NCBI RefSeq assembly: GCF_008923245.1
Contig: NZ_WBOS01000001.1
Location: 124,001 to 188,000 of the forward strand
Origin: Cytobacillus depressus
Lineage (GTDB): Bacteria > Bacillota > Bacilli > Bacillales > Cytobacillaceae
Length of the DNA stretch: 64,000 nt
Direction of reading: 5' to 3'
Shown here: piece after piece, positions 56,071-64,000 of the stretch
Numbering within the stretch: position 1 is the first letter of the stretch
Layout: each line of letters opens with the position of its first letter
Made by a program: the position numbers and the translations under genes
The notes under the pieces: model-generated
Database searches by the model: none
The model's input: the letters and a program-made list of their open reading frames with translations, nothing else
Told to the model about the DNA's origin: nothing

Positions 56071-56148
56071 TAATCTGCAATATATTAATAGTGTCTTAAT
56101 TCATTCTATTATTTAATGTCTTTAAACATGAATTTTTGGAGGAAAATC

Positions 56149-56712
56149 ATGAAAAAAATAATGATTATTTTGTCTATTGTGATAATGATATCTATAATCA
56201 GTATTGCTGTATTGCATCATCAAATAATGAAAACAGCCGAGAGCACACCTCCAGCAGATATTCCTTATGTAATTGTTCTTGGAGCGAAAGTAAATGGAGA
56301 AGAAATGTCTCTTAGTTTGCTTTATCGAGCGAGAAAGGCACTAGAATATATAGAGGCTCATTCTGATACGACCGTGATTGTCACTGGCGGGCAAGGAAAC
56401 GGGGAACATATTAGTGAAGCAGAAGCCCTTAAACGGTTTTTTATCAATGAAGGGATTCATGAAGACCGAATACTGCAGGAAGATCTCTCTACTTCTACAT
56501 ATGAAAATCTTAAATTTACAAAAGAACTTTATAATATTGATCATGCAATTATTGTAAGTAATGACTTTCACCTTTACCGTGCAATTGAACTAGCAAAAAA
56601 AGTCGGGATAAAAGGTTATCCATTGGCAGCTGAAACCCCAAGAGTTGTCAAGGCCACATTATTTATTCGAGAATATGCGGCAATATTAAAAATGTGGATT
56701 TTCGGATCATAA
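56149..56712 (+). CDS. YdcF/SanA-like protein (DUF218)
   Basis: 187 residues from ATG 56149 (TTTTTGGAGGAAAATC). An N-terminal membrane anchor, then the DUF218 domain with YVIVLGAKVNGEEMS, VIVTGGQGNGEHISEAEAL, ILQEDLSTSTYENLKF and IVSNDFHLYRAIELAKK. SanA and ElyC of this family affect envelope precursor (lipid carrier) metabolism in E. coli; the exact activity is unknown. Confidence 0.88.
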   Translation: MKKIMIILSIVIMISIISIAVLHHQIMKTAESTPPADIPYVIVLGAKVNGEEMSLSLLYRARKALEYIEAHSDTTVIVTGGQGNGEHISEAEALKRFFINEGIHEDRILQEDLSTSTYENLKFTKELYNIDHAIIVSNDFHLYRAIELAKKVGIKGYPLAAETPRVVKATLFIREYAAILKMWIFGS

Positions 56713-56745
56713 CCCTCTTTTGGCTTTTGCCTACAAAGCTAAAAA

Positions 56746-56848
56746 CGACTTTATTGGACAAGTTTTGGGATTTTCTCGTATTCCTGTCCAATAAAACCAC
56801 TTTTCTGAACAGGTTTTAGGATTCCCCCTGATTCCTATCCAAAAAGAC
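56746..56848. repeat. Two tandem, related palindromic units
   Basis: Unit A (56746-56798) has TTTATTGGACA and TGTCCAATAAA; unit B (56797-56848) follows the same plan with more mismatches (CTGAACAGGTTTTAGGATT...CCTATCC). Both have the core GGTTTTNGGATT. Found between ydcF and the convergent ABC permease. Confidence 0.7.
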
Positions 56849-56866
56849 CCTTTTTTGGGTTCTTAA
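56840..56866 (-). terminator. Terminator of the yxlEFG-like operon
   Basis: GAACCC and GGGTC with a six-A loop, followed by TTTTTGG on the minus strand; partly formed by the repeat unit B. Confidence 0.55.
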
Positions 56867-57639
56867 GCAAGTTCTTTTTGTCGAAAAATACGGACACACC
56901 ATAAAAGTAGAACAATTATACTTATTATTGCTAGCGTTAATGCAGGAAATGCTTCTCGTGGAAACTCTCCATATAATAGAAATTGATTTGTATAACCCGT
57001 AAGAAGGGCAGGACTCCATTTAAACCATTTTACAAACAAACTGCTACACATATTTATGAGTAAAATGGCTGTAATCGAAAGAAAGCCAACTGCTCCTGGA
57101 GATCTAAATAATGAATTTAAAAAGATCGTAATTGTTAGAACGAAAGAAAGCCAAATTCCATTCATAAAAAAGGACTGCAGAAATACCGAAAAAGAAACAG
57201 CTTCGAATAAAACAACTACATAATAATAAGAAAAAATATAACCTGCAAAATAAGAGACCCATAATAGGAGCATCGCACTTGCCCATTTAGCAGTAATGTA
57301 TGAAAAATAAGAGACAGGTTTCACTAAAATGAGAGCTGCGACGCCGCTCTTCCTCTCCCCGGCAATAATTCCCATCGAAGTTAAAACAATGATTAAAACT
57401 CCCAATACATTAAATTGTCCTAAAATAGCCATTAAAACTTCAGCAGCTGATGGAACAGGGAGCTTGATTACTGCTCCTTCAGGCAAATCACCTAAAGAGT
57501 TTATAATTTCCGGCAAGTAATATTGGACAATTGGCTCCTGAACAGCCAGCAATATAAAAACAATGGGCACCCATATCCACTTAAAGTTACGAGACATCTC
57601 AAGCATTTCTTTATTAAACAAGGTTAGCCACTGACTCAT
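56863..57639 (-). CDS. yxlG: ABC transporter permease (YxlG-like)
   Basis: 258 residues, six membrane segments. LTSMGIIAGERKSGVAALIL and LVKPVSYFSYITAKW are typical of ABC-2 permeases. Its start overlaps the ATPase stop by four bases. In B. subtilis yxlDEFG are co-transcribed with sigY; here no sigma factor gene precedes them. Confidence 0.85.
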   Translation of the reverse strand: MSQWLTLFNKEMLEMSRNFKWIWVPIVFILLAVQEPIVQYYLPEIINSLGDLPEGAVIKLPVPSAAEVLMAILGQFNVLGVLIIVLTSMGIIAGERKSGVAALILVKPVSYFSYITAKWASAMLLLWVSYFAGYIFSYYYVVVLFEAVSFSVFLQSFFMNGIWLSFVLTITIFLNSLFRSPGAVGFLSITAILLINMCSSLFVKWFKWSPALLTGYTNQFLLYGEFPREAFPALTLAIISIIVLLLWCVRIFRQKELA

Positions 57640-58550
57640 TTTTGCACCACCTTCATAAATACATCTTCTAGACTAGTACGGCTCACTTCAAATTTTTGCA
57701 ATGGCCAGTTCTTATCGGCAGCCTCTTTAAAAATATATAACTTCACCTTTTCGATATCGTCCGTAGAAATATGTATTATGCTGCCTTTCAAAGTTACTGA
57801 TTGAATATCAGATAGTAATGACAACTGCTCCACATACTTTTCAGCTTCTCCTCGAATGACGAGTTCAATTAATGCTTGTTGATGTTTATCCCGAAGCTCT
57901 TCCAATGATCCAGATTCGATAATCTCTCCATTGTGAAGAAACATAATTTCATCACATACTTCTTCCGCATCATTCAAAATATGGGTGGAAAAAAGTATGG
58001 TCATTTCCAGCTTCAATTGTTCCAGTAATTCAAGAACCTCTCTCCGACCAAATGGGTCCAGTGCGGAAACGGGTTCATCAAGTATGACTAATTTAGGTTT
58101 ATGGATGATGGCCTGAGCAATGCCAAGCCGTTGTTTCATGCCGCCCGAATATTTTCCGATGCGGCGTTTCTTCGCATCTGCGAGTCCTACCATCCCCAAA
58201 AGCTCTTCAGCACGATTTTTTGCTTCATTTTTTGTCAACCCCGCCAGTTTACCAGCATATTCTAAAAATTCACTGCCTGTCATCCACTCATAAAAAACAG
58301 GATGCTGAGGCAGATAACCAATCCATTTTCGGAAGTCCTCCCCTTTTTTCGCTCCCTTAAATATGATGCTGCCTGATGTTGGCTTCATAAGTCCGGAAAG
58401 CATTTGTAACGTGGTTGTCTTCCCGGCTCCATTTGCTCCTAATAATGCGATGCATTTTCCTTTCGTTAAGGAAAAATCCAATCCTTTTATCACTTCTAAG
58501 TGATGGAAGCTTTTTTTTAGATTTTGGACGGTGACGACTGCTGACATCAC
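57636..58550 (-). CDS. yxlF: ABC transporter ATP-binding protein (YxlF-like)
   Basis: 304 residues. Walker A LLGANGAGKTTTLQML, Q-loop GYLPQHPVFYEWM, signature YSGGMKQRLGIAQAI, Walker B LVILDEPVSALDP and the switch His in FSTHIL. The C-terminal 80 residues are the extra domain seen in ABC-2 ATPases. Pairs with the permease downstream; the substrate is unknown. Confidence 0.9.
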   Translation of the reverse strand: MMSAVVTVQNLKKSFHHLEVIKGLDFSLTKGKCIALLGANGAGKTTTLQMLSGLMKPTSGSIIFKGAKKGEDFRKWIGYLPQHPVFYEWMTGSEFLEYAGKLAGLTKNEAKNRAEELLGMVGLADAKKRRIGKYSGGMKQRLGIAQAIIHKPKLVILDEPVSALDPFGRREVLELLEQLKLEMTILFSTHILNDAEEVCDEIMFLHNGEIIESGSLEELRDKHQQALIELVIRGEAEKYVEQLSLLSDIQSVTLKGSIIHISTDDIEKVKLYIFKEAADKNWPLQKFEVSRTSLEDVFMKVVQK

Positions 58551-58756
58551 TGATTTCTCCTTCCAAGGACAAAATATAATATCGGACCAATTAAATTAAT
58601 AAAAAGAATGATTAGCGCCCACATCCATTTCGGTCCATTCGTTTTTTCAATGCGAACTAAATCAATAATAGCGACAATTAGCAGGATTAACTGAATGACA
58701 ATAATTGGCGCAATAATAGCCCAGTTTATACTTTGAATTAATTCCATAGTTAACAA
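58547..58756 (-). CDS. yxlE: PLDc_N-type small membrane protein (YxlE-like)
   Basis: 69 residues, two membrane segments, with KWMWALIILFINLIGPILYF and a final VLGRRN, the N-terminal motif of cardiolipin synthases (PLDc_N) without the enzyme. In the sigY operon the equivalent protein (YxlE) acts with YxlD as negative control of SigY. ATGA overlap with the ATPase gene. Confidence 0.88.
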   Translation of the reverse strand: MLTMELIQSINWAIIAPIIVIQLILLIVAIIDLVRIEKTNGPKWMWALIILFINLIGPILYFVLGRRNQ

Positions 58757-58799
58757 CCTCCCAGTAATTTAATAATAAGACTTTGGACATGAAAAATCA

Positions 58800-58840
58800 T
58801 CAAAAAAAGTCTAAGAGATTAGTAATCCCCTAGACTTCAA
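58800..58840 (-). terminator. Terminator of the DUF4870 gene
   Basis: AAGTCTA and TAGACTT with a TTTTTTTG run on the minus strand. Confidence 0.75.
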
Positions 58841-58843
58841 TAC

Positions 58844-59167
58844 TCAGCGAATAATTCGAAATACTAGCGGAATTTGGTATTCCTTTCCTTCATATGCTTT
58901 TATCGCTGCAACGATTGTAAAAATAAACGCTAATACACCTACTGCCCAAAGCGCAATCACACCAATAAAAATTATCACTAATATTCCACTGATCAAACTA
59001 TAAACAGCATAAGAAATAATAAAGTTAAAATATTCTTTGCCATGATAATCAATAAATGGTGAATCATTCTTCTTAAGAAGCCAAATAATTAGTGGTCCGA
59101 CGATAGTAGTAAAAAAACTTGTCACATAAATCGCTGCCGCCAGCAATCTTTCATCATGTGATGGCAT
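58844..59167 (-). CDS. DUF4870 membrane protein
   Basis: 107 residues with three hydrophobic segments; ERLLAAAIYVTSFFTTIVGP, LLKKNDSPFIDYHGKEYFNF and AIKAYEGKEYQIPLVFRIIR are the full DUF4870 (Tic20-like) signature. Function unknown. Confidence 0.9.
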   Translation of the reverse strand: MPSHDERLLAAAIYVTSFFTTIVGPLIIWLLKKNDSPFIDYHGKEYFNFIISYAVYSLISGILVIIFIGVIALWAVGVLAFIFTIVAAIKAYEGKEYQIPLVFRIIR

Positions 59168-59416
59168 TGTTTATTCCCCCATTTTCTTTTGAAGTAAAAG
59201 CCTTCCATTCAATGTTCGAAACAACTATTTTAGAACATTCTTCATGATACTATTTACGCTTTAAAGATGAAAATGTTTCATTTTATTTTGCACATTTTTT
59301 ATTTCTGTTTCACAGCCTGACAATTTCAGTTCTTGTTTAGGACAAGATGAATACACTTTGTAGAGACAACCTCTCTCTACGGTTTCAGATCTAATAAAAA
59401 AGGATGATGCCAATTG

Positions 59417-60196
59417 ATGTCAAAGCTTGAAGCCTTTATACTCGGGATCATTCAAGGTTTAACCGAGTTTCTGCCTATCTCTAGCACGGGGCATTTATAT
59501 TTAGGCCGGCATTTATTTGGACTTGATGAGGCTGGTCTTTTTCTTGATACGATGCTCCATGTTGGTACTTTATTAGCTGTTTTAGTCGTTTATAAAAACG
59601 AACTAATGATCATAATAAGAAAGCCATTTGGAAAACTTTCCATGATTCTTGTCATTGGGACAATCCCTGCTGTCATTGTCGGCTTTTTATTTAGTAATTT
59701 GTTTGAATCCATTTCAAAATCAGGCATCACGATCGGTTGGGAGTTTTTAGTTACAGGTATGATTCTTTGGATGTCAGACCATATCCGCAAGGGAGCCAAA
59801 AAAATGGAGAATATTACATATGGGGATGCCTTATTTATCGGCACATTTCAAGCAGTGGCCATTTTCCCCGCCATTTCAAGATCTGGTCTCACGATCGCAG
59901 CAGGATTATTTAGAAAGCTCGATAGAGAAACAGCTGCCTATTTTTCATTCTTATTATCCATTCCTGCCATTGCTGGAGGAATTGTCCTTCAATTTGGCGA
60001 AATGGTATCAGGACGTACTGAAGCCATTTCCTTTGGAAGTTTATTTATCGCTACTCTGTCGTCTGCACTGTTTGGCTATATGGCGGTCGTTTGGATGATT
60101 AATTTCCTCAAAAGAAAATCACTGAAAATATTTGCCGTATATGTTTGGTTACTCGGCATTTCCATTATTCTCCTACAAATGACTGGGATCTTTTAA
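59417..60196 (+). CDS. uppP: Undecaprenyl-diphosphatase
   Basis: 259 residues from ATG 59417. GIIQGLTEFLPISSTGHLYL near the N-terminus and AIFPAISRSGLTIAAGLFRK in the middle hold the conserved Glu, Ser, His and Arg; seven to eight membrane segments. Recycles the lipid carrier for cell-wall synthesis; extra copies give bacitracin resistance. Length is slightly below the usual 270. Followed after 34 bases by dedA. Confidence 0.93.
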   Translation: MSKLEAFILGIIQGLTEFLPISSTGHLYLGRHLFGLDEAGLFLDTMLHVGTLLAVLVVYKNELMIIIRKPFGKLSMILVIGTIPAVIVGFLFSNLFESISKSGITIGWEFLVTGMILWMSDHIRKGAKKMENITYGDALFIGTFQAVAIFPAISRSGLTIAAGLFRKLDRETAAYFSFLLSIPAIAGGIVLQFGEMVSGRTEAISFGSLFIATLSSALFGYMAVVWMINFLKRKSLKIFAVYVWLLGISIILLQMTGIF

Positions 60197-60230
60197 CTCC
60201 GCAAAATCAAAGATCAAAGGGGTTTTACAA

Positions 60231-60818
60231 ATGAAAGATTTCATCCTCTCTATTTTTGACATGCTATCTCAATTAGGTTACTTAGGAATTGCACTCGGTT
60301 TAATGGTTGAAGTGATACCGAGCGAAATCGTCTTAAGCTACGGAGGCTATTTAATTAGCACTGGAAAGATCAACTTTTTGGGGGCATTAATCGCTGGTGT
60401 CATTGGAGGTACTTTTGCTCAACTTTTTTTATATTGGCTTGGTGTTTATGGAGGGAGACCAGTACTTGATAAATACGGGAAGTTTTTACTAATCAAAAAA
60501 GCACATTTAGATGCTTCAGAGCAATGGTTTCAAAAATATGGCACTGGTGTTATTTTTACTGCCAGATTTGTCCCAGTCATTCGCCATGCGATCTCTATCC
60601 CTGCTGGCATCGCCAAAATGCCGCTTTCTACCTTTACATTGTATACGGTTGCTGCAATGATTCCTTGGACCGTCTTGTTTTTACTATTAGGCATGGAGCT
60701 TGGCGATCATTGGCGTGATATTAAACAATATGCCCAGCCTTTCCTAATGCCCCTTATCATACTTGCTTTCCTTTCCATTGGCATCTACTTTTTATATAAA
60801 AAACGACATTCTAAGTAA
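60231..60818 (+). CDS. DedA family membrane protein
   Basis: 195 residues. Membrane-embedded conserved residues include GLMVEVIPSEIVLSYGGYLI (Glu), GGTFAQLFLYWLGVYGG and FTARFVPVIRHAISIPAGI (Arg pairs). Some DedA proteins flip undecaprenyl phosphate or phosphatidylethanolamine; next to uppP a lipid-carrier flippase role (UptA-like) is attractive but inferred. Confidence 0.9.
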   Translation: MKDFILSIFDMLSQLGYLGIALGLMVEVIPSEIVLSYGGYLISTGKINFLGALIAGVIGGTFAQLFLYWLGVYGGRPVLDKYGKFLLIKKAHLDASEQWFQKYGTGVIFTARFVPVIRHAISIPAGIAKMPLSTFTLYTVAAMIPWTVLFLLLGMELGDHWRDIKQYAQPFLMPLIILAFLSIGIYFLYKKRHSK

Positions 60819-60848
60819 TTGCCGCTTCTTTTGCGGTTTTTTTCAACT
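60816..60848 (+). terminator. Terminator after the uppP-dedA pair
   Basis: CCGC and GCGG with a seven-base loop, then TTTTTTTC; short stem but excellent T run. Confidence 0.7.
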
Positions 60849-60920
60849 AAAAAAATCATTCCTTATTCTTGTCTTTGTTGTTAAAATTAAAAAAAATGTG
60901 TAAAGCAAGAAAGGATTATC

Positions 60921-62045
60921 ATGACGAAAATATTATTAAAAAACGCCAATGTTTATCCTGTCACAAAAACTGCTTATTATGGCGATGTATTAATTGAAAA
61001 TGGAAAAATTATAGGAACAGGTAAAATAAACATGACAGATCCAGATGTATATATCGTTGATTGTCAAAACCATTATTTACTGCCTGGATTTATTGATGTT
61101 CATACACATCTAGGTCTCTATGATGAAGGGACAGGCTGGGCAGGTAATGACGCGAATGAAACAGCCGAACTTTTATCTCCGCATGTTCGGGCTATGGATG
61201 GGGTGTACCCGCTTGATCCGGCGTTTAGTGATGCAGTCAAATACGGGATTACAACCGTGCATATTATGCCAGGAAGTGCTAACGTAATCGGAGGGACAAC
61301 ATCTGTCATCAAAACGACCGGGAAGAATATTAAGAAAATGCTTGTTCAAGAAACAGCCGGATTAAAAATTGCACTCGGAGAAAACCCGAAACAAATTCAC
61401 AGCCAAGGAAATAAAGATTCCATTACGCGAATGGGGATCATGGGAAAGCTAAGGGAAATATTTTTTGAAGCGAGTCTTTCGGACAAGCCCGATACATTAC
61501 GGATAGCTCCTATTATTCAAGCTCTTAACCGTGAAATACCTGTAAGAATCCATGCCCATCGTGCAGATGATATTATCTCTGCGATTAGATTTGCCGAAGA
61601 ATTTAATCTCGATTTACGCATTGAACATTGTACAGAAGGTCATTTAATTGCCGAAGAATTAGCTGGACTTGGTTTGAAGGTATCAGTTGGTCCTACTCTA
61701 ACAAGACGCTCAAAAGTTGAGCTGAAGAATAAAACGTGGAAAACATATCAAGAGCTGACAAACCATGGGGTTGAGGTGTCTATCACGACAGACCATCCAT
61801 ACACGCCTATTCAATATTTAAACCTTTGTGCAGCGATAGCAGTTCGTGAAGGTCTATCAGAACAAAAAGCGCTAGAAGGAATCACAATTCTCCCTGCGAA
61901 AAACCTACGAATTGATAAGCAGCTTGGCAGTATTGAAGCTGGAAAAGATGCTGACCTAGTCCTATGGAGCCATCACCCCTTTCATTATTTGGCTAAACCA
62001 AAATGGACGATGATTAATGGAATTTTTGAATATATTGATGAGTGA
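60921..62045 (+). CDS. Amidohydrolase (imidazolonepropionase-like)
   Basis: 374 residues. The metal-binding LLPGFIDVHTHLGLYDEG (His-x-His), RIHAHRADD, IEHCTEGHL and the catalytic Asp in SITTDHPYTP are intact, and the composite beta-sandwich is formed by both ends (AGKDADLVLWSHHPF). Related proteins are annotated only as amidohydrolases; the substrate is unknown. Confidence 0.88.
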   Translation: MTKILLKNANVYPVTKTAYYGDVLIENGKIIGTGKINMTDPDVYIVDCQNHYLLPGFIDVHTHLGLYDEGTGWAGNDANETAELLSPHVRAMDGVYPLDPAFSDAVKYGITTVHIMPGSANVIGGTTSVIKTTGKNIKKMLVQETAGLKIALGENPKQIHSQGNKDSITRMGIMGKLREIFFEASLSDKPDTLRIAPIIQALNREIPVRIHAHRADDIISAIRFAEEFNLDLRIEHCTEGHLIAEELAGLGLKVSVGPTLTRRSKVELKNKTWKTYQELTNHGVEVSITTDHPYTPIQYLNLCAAIAVREGLSEQKALEGITILPAKNLRIDKQLGSIEAGKDADLVLWSHHPFHYLAKPKWTMINGIFEYIDE

Positions 62046-62189
62046 AAAATGTAGGATTTTACTGTAGAAAATTGTTGAAAAAAATACACAAAAAAACTAT
62101 TTCCTTTTTTATTTTTTTTTAGTATTATACGATAGTGAAATGTTTTTATGAAGTTTGATTTTTTTTAAAGAAAATATCAGCAATGATAA

Positions 62190-62295
62190 AATAGGGAAGG
62201 CAAATGGTGCGCCACCAGTCAAACTGGTTCTAGTGGGTTCGATTCCCACCCCGAAATTTTTTAAGCAATATACAAAAAATTTCGAGGGTGGACCG
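62190..62295 (+). ncRNA. Structured leader with a tRNA T-arm-like hairpin
   Basis: ACCAGT-CAA-ACTGGT (62214-62228) is followed after TCTA by GTGGG-TTCGATT-CCCAC (62233-62249), which has exactly the stem length, loop size and TTCGATT sequence of a tRNA T-arm. The 3' strand then joins a second possible stem: CCACCCCGAAATTTTTT (62246-62262) with AAAAAATTTCGAGGGTGG (62274-62291). These two options exclude each other. No 5' acceptor strand or anticodon arm is found, so it is not an intact tRNA. It precedes the GNAT gene. Confidence 0.5.
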
Positions 62296-62346
62296 TAATC
62301 TCTATTTGGCATGGAGAAGGACTGTCCTCTAATTGGAGGGATAACC

Positions 62347-62907
62347 TTGCTCAAGAAACGTGATTTTCATGAATGCCATCAGTTATTTGACTTAATGACA
62401 CATCCTGAAGTCTTCCCTTTTGTGCGCCAAAAAGCTTACTCCTATGATGAATTTGTCTTTATGACAAAACAAACAATCGAAGCAGAAGAACGAGGTGAAT
62501 TAATTTCACGGACGATTCTTGATGAGTGGGGCGCTCCAATCGGGACGATTAATTTATTTGATATTGAAGAAAATGCCGGCTTTTTAGGCACTTGGCTCGG
62601 AAAGCCATACCACGGTATGGGCTATAATAAATTAGCAAAAGACGCTTTCTTTAATGAGCTTTTTTATGAAATGGGTATTGAAACAATCTTCATGCGTATA
62701 AGAAAAGAAAATATTCGTTCACAAAAGGCTGCTGAAAAGCTTCCTTACATCATAAAAGCAAATGAAACGCGAAAATCAGTTTATGATCAGTTAAATGCGA
62801 ATGGGGACATTTACAATTTATATGAAATACCGAAAGATTTATATACATTAGAAGTTTTGCGGAATGGTTCTGCTGTACAGGATGCTTCTCATTTAATGGA
62901 GGCATAA
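62347..62907 (+). CDS. GNAT-family N-acetyltransferase
   Basis: 186 residues if TTG 62347 is the start (GGAGGGATAACC upstream; MLKKRDFHECHQLFDLMTHP). An ATG at 62311 in frame is less likely. LDEWGAPIGTINLFDIEE, LGTWLGKPYHGMGYNKLAKD (acetyl-CoA loop) and FMRIRKENIRSQKAAEKLPY mark the GNAT fold of RimJ/RimL type. Substrate unknown. Its leader holds the unusual tRNA-arm-like structure. Confidence 0.88.
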   Translation: MLKKRDFHECHQLFDLMTHPEVFPFVRQKAYSYDEFVFMTKQTIEAEERGELISRTILDEWGAPIGTINLFDIEENAGFLGTWLGKPYHGMGYNKLAKDAFFNELFYEMGIETIFMRIRKENIRSQKAAEKLPYIIKANETRKSVYDQLNANGDIYNLYEIPKDLYTLEVLRNGSAVQDASHLMEA

Positions 62908-62915
62908 TATCATTC

Positions 62916-62953
62916 AGGAAAAAAGCCAATTGGGATAATTGGCTTTTTTCTAT
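62916..62953. terminator. Bidirectional terminator after the GNAT gene
   Basis: AAAAAAGCCAATT and AATTGGCTTTTTT form a perfect 13-bp stem. Confidence 0.9.
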
Positions 62954-62967
62954 ACGAATATAGATAG

Positions 62968-63126
62968 CTAATCTGTAATATTTGATTCCAGTTCCTCAGA
63001 CCTTTCACTTATCCCCATTTGCCCCATTAAATCGTCCAACTCTTCATTCGTGAGTGTTTCAAAACGGCCGTCTTGATACATAACTTGTGTTTGATTTGGG
63101 TTAATTCTGTTTAGTTGAAAGCTCAT
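62968..63126 (-). CDS. Short hydrophilic protein, 52 residues
   Basis: ATG at 63124-63126 behind AAAGGAGTGGGACCTT. MSFQLNRINPNQTQVMYQDG then RFETLTNEELDDLMGQMGIS and an acidic tail. The ribosome-binding site and terminator context support a real gene; no family recognised. Confidence 0.7.
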   Translation of the reverse strand: MSFQLNRINPNQTQVMYQDGRFETLTNEELDDLMGQMGISERSEELESNITD

Positions 63127-63261
63127 AAGGTCCCACTCCTTTACTAGTATTTACTTTTGAAGTTAGTTAGTCAATCATTTACCCTTATAATTAACAACTG
63201 CACTTATTCTCATTCGTGATTTTTAAAAGTTCACATAATTAAAAAATTGCTTTGTCATAAA

Positions 63262-63290
63262 AATTAAAAAGCCCCTCAATAGGAGCTCTT
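63262..63290 (-). terminator. Terminator of the DUF2639-like gene
   Basis: GAGCTCCT and AGGGGCTTTTTA on the minus strand, one mismatch. Confidence 0.65.
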
Positions 63291-63295
63291 GTTTT

Positions 63296-63451
63296 CTATG
63301 CGTTATTTTCTTCTTTATATAAATCAAGGTATAAATTTCGTACGATATAAGTTTTATACAATTCCAGCTTTTTTAACTCAATTGGATGCTTTTGTAAACC
63401 TGCTTCCTTTAACTTTTGAATATACCAGCCTTTTGATCCTCTATACGCCAT
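63296..63451 (-). CDS. DUF2639 family (YflJ-like) small protein
   Basis: 51 residues, ATG 63449-63451 behind GGAGGGGATGGACA. MAYRGSKGWYIQKLKEAGLQ, KKLELYKTYIVRNLYLDL matches the YflJ/DUF2639 pattern (GSKGWYxxxLK...KLExYKtxivRNLY). Conserved in Bacillus; function unknown. Confidence 0.8.
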   Translation of the reverse strand: MAYRGSKGWYIQKLKEAGLQKHPIELKKLELYKTYIVRNLYLDLYKEENNA

Positions 63452-63595
63452 TGTCCATCCCCTCCTAATGCTTGTCCATATTCATATATATGCACCCGTC
63501 ATCCGTTCAAGACCAAACACATGCAAATAATTCATAAAAACAATCAAGAATATGTTATAATTTCTTTTTCGAACTTAAAGTGAAAGAGGATGAAA

Positions 63596-64000
63596 ATGAA
63601 TCAAACATTTACGTCAAGAGAAAAAATAAAGCAGCTGCTAACCATATTAATTCCAATTTTAATTACGCAGCTTGCCATGTATTCGATGAGCTTTTTTGAT
63701 ACGATGATGTCTGGACACTATAGTTCTGAGGATCTTGCTGGAGTCGCCATTGGCTCATCTCTTTGGTTGCCTGTATTTACGGGGCTGAGCGGAATATTAT
63801 TATCGATTACTCCCATCGTCGCACAGCTAATCGGAGGAAAAAAACGCCAAGAGGTTCCGAATTCAGTCATACAAGGAATCTACCTTGCTTGCGTGATGGC
63901 CATTATTGTTCTCATAGCTGGCAGTTTTGCCCTAAATCCCATTTTAAATGCCATGAAATTAGAGGAGGCCGTTCATTTAAAGGCTTATGGCTTTTTAGCG
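63596..64000 (+). CDS. MATE-family efflux transporter, 5' part
   Basis: The gene runs off the right edge; about 135 residues are seen. ATG 63596 follows GAAAGAGGATGAAA (an ATG two codons upstream is possible). LLTILIPILITQLAMYSMSF, FDTMMSGHYSSEDLAGVAIG and LLSITPIVAQLIGGKKRQEV are NorM-like MATE signatures with the first four membrane segments. Probably sodium- or proton-driven drug export. Confidence 0.9.
   Translation, partial: MNQTFTSREKIKQLLTILIPILITQLAMYSMSFFDTMMSGHYSSEDLAGVAIGSSLWLPVFTGLSGILLSITPIVAQLIGGKKRQEVPNSVIQGIYLACVMAIIVLIAGSFALNPILNAMKLEEAVHLKAYGFLA

Noticed and set aside
62190-62270. Intact tRNA gene
   Set aside because: A T-arm and a variable-arm-like hairpin are present, but no 5' acceptor strand, D-arm or anticodon loop can be placed.
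62109-62354. Minus-strand 81-codon frame reading GIEPTRTSLTGG
   Set aside because: This is the antisense of the tRNA-arm-like leader; such peptides are common false calls opposite structured RNA.

Overview
The window comes from a low-GC, Gram-positive, spore-forming member of the Bacillaceae. The evidence is strong AGGAGG-type ribosome-binding sites, TTG and GTG starts, T-box, FMN and cobalamin riboswitches, small acid-soluble spore proteins (a gamma-type-like one and an H-type one), Ku/LigD repair, and Bacillus-style trp, rib, bio and glp loci. The genus cannot be fixed from sequence alone.

Layout. 0-6 kb: a nitrilase-family hydrolase (cut by the left edge), a secreted IseA-like protein, a spore protein, a split ThrE-type exporter, a ChrA transporter, a histidine-kinase relic, two small membrane proteins and a DinB protein. 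6.4-13.5 kb: a complete trpEGDCFBA operon on the minus strand. It is read from one SigA-type promoter through two tandem T-boxes, both with a UGG (Trp) specifier. 13.5-18 kb: a MOSC protein, an MFS exporter, a small holin-like toxin with a likely convergent antisense RNA, a DUF2935 protein and a polysaccharide deacetylase. 18.4-23.3 kb: a possible small RNA, then a glyoxylate/glycerate locus (cupin, PucG-like aminotransferase, glycerate kinase, CdaR-type regulator) with only the tail of a GntP-family permease left. 23.3-31.2 kb: a UDG-like protein, a DUF445 protein, and a cobalamin riboswitch controlling a B12-independent class I ribonucleotide reductase (large subunit, small subunit, flavodoxin). 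31.3-39.9 kb: ilvD, BirA-controlled bioY-bioB, an H-type SASP, a YdjO-like protein, two cold-shock proteins and the RNA helicase CshA. 40.5-48.1 kb: glpK-glpD, divergent ku and ligD, and an EAL-HDOD protein. 48.2-52.2 kb: ribD-ribE-ribBA-ribH behind an FMN riboswitch. 52.3-64 kb: decayed cell-wall hydrolases, EcsC, a TlpA-like thioredoxin, YdcF, a yxlEFG-like ABC module, uppP, dedA, an amidohydrolase, a GNAT protein with an unusual tRNA-arm-like leader, two short conserved-looking genes and the start of a MATE exporter (cut by the right edge).

Themes. Leader-RNA control is dense: two T-boxes, FMN and cobalamin riboswitches, a BirA operator, and one unassigned leader. A modular palindromic repeat family, recognised by the end TCTAGCTCCAGCGCCTA, occurs four times. 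One copy lies inside the cobalamin riboswitch, one between ilvD and its upstream region, and one supplies the last codons of the EAL-HDOD gene. Other repeats lie inside the nrd and rib operons. Several relics (kinase tail, permease tail, amidase with an internal stop, truncated glucosaminidase) show ongoing gene loss. The most unusual items are the B12 riboswitch with an embedded repeat ahead of class I nrd genes, the 20-bp palindromic minisatellite between nrdE and nrdF, the type I toxin-antitoxin candidate, and the tRNA-arm-like leader at 62.2 kb.
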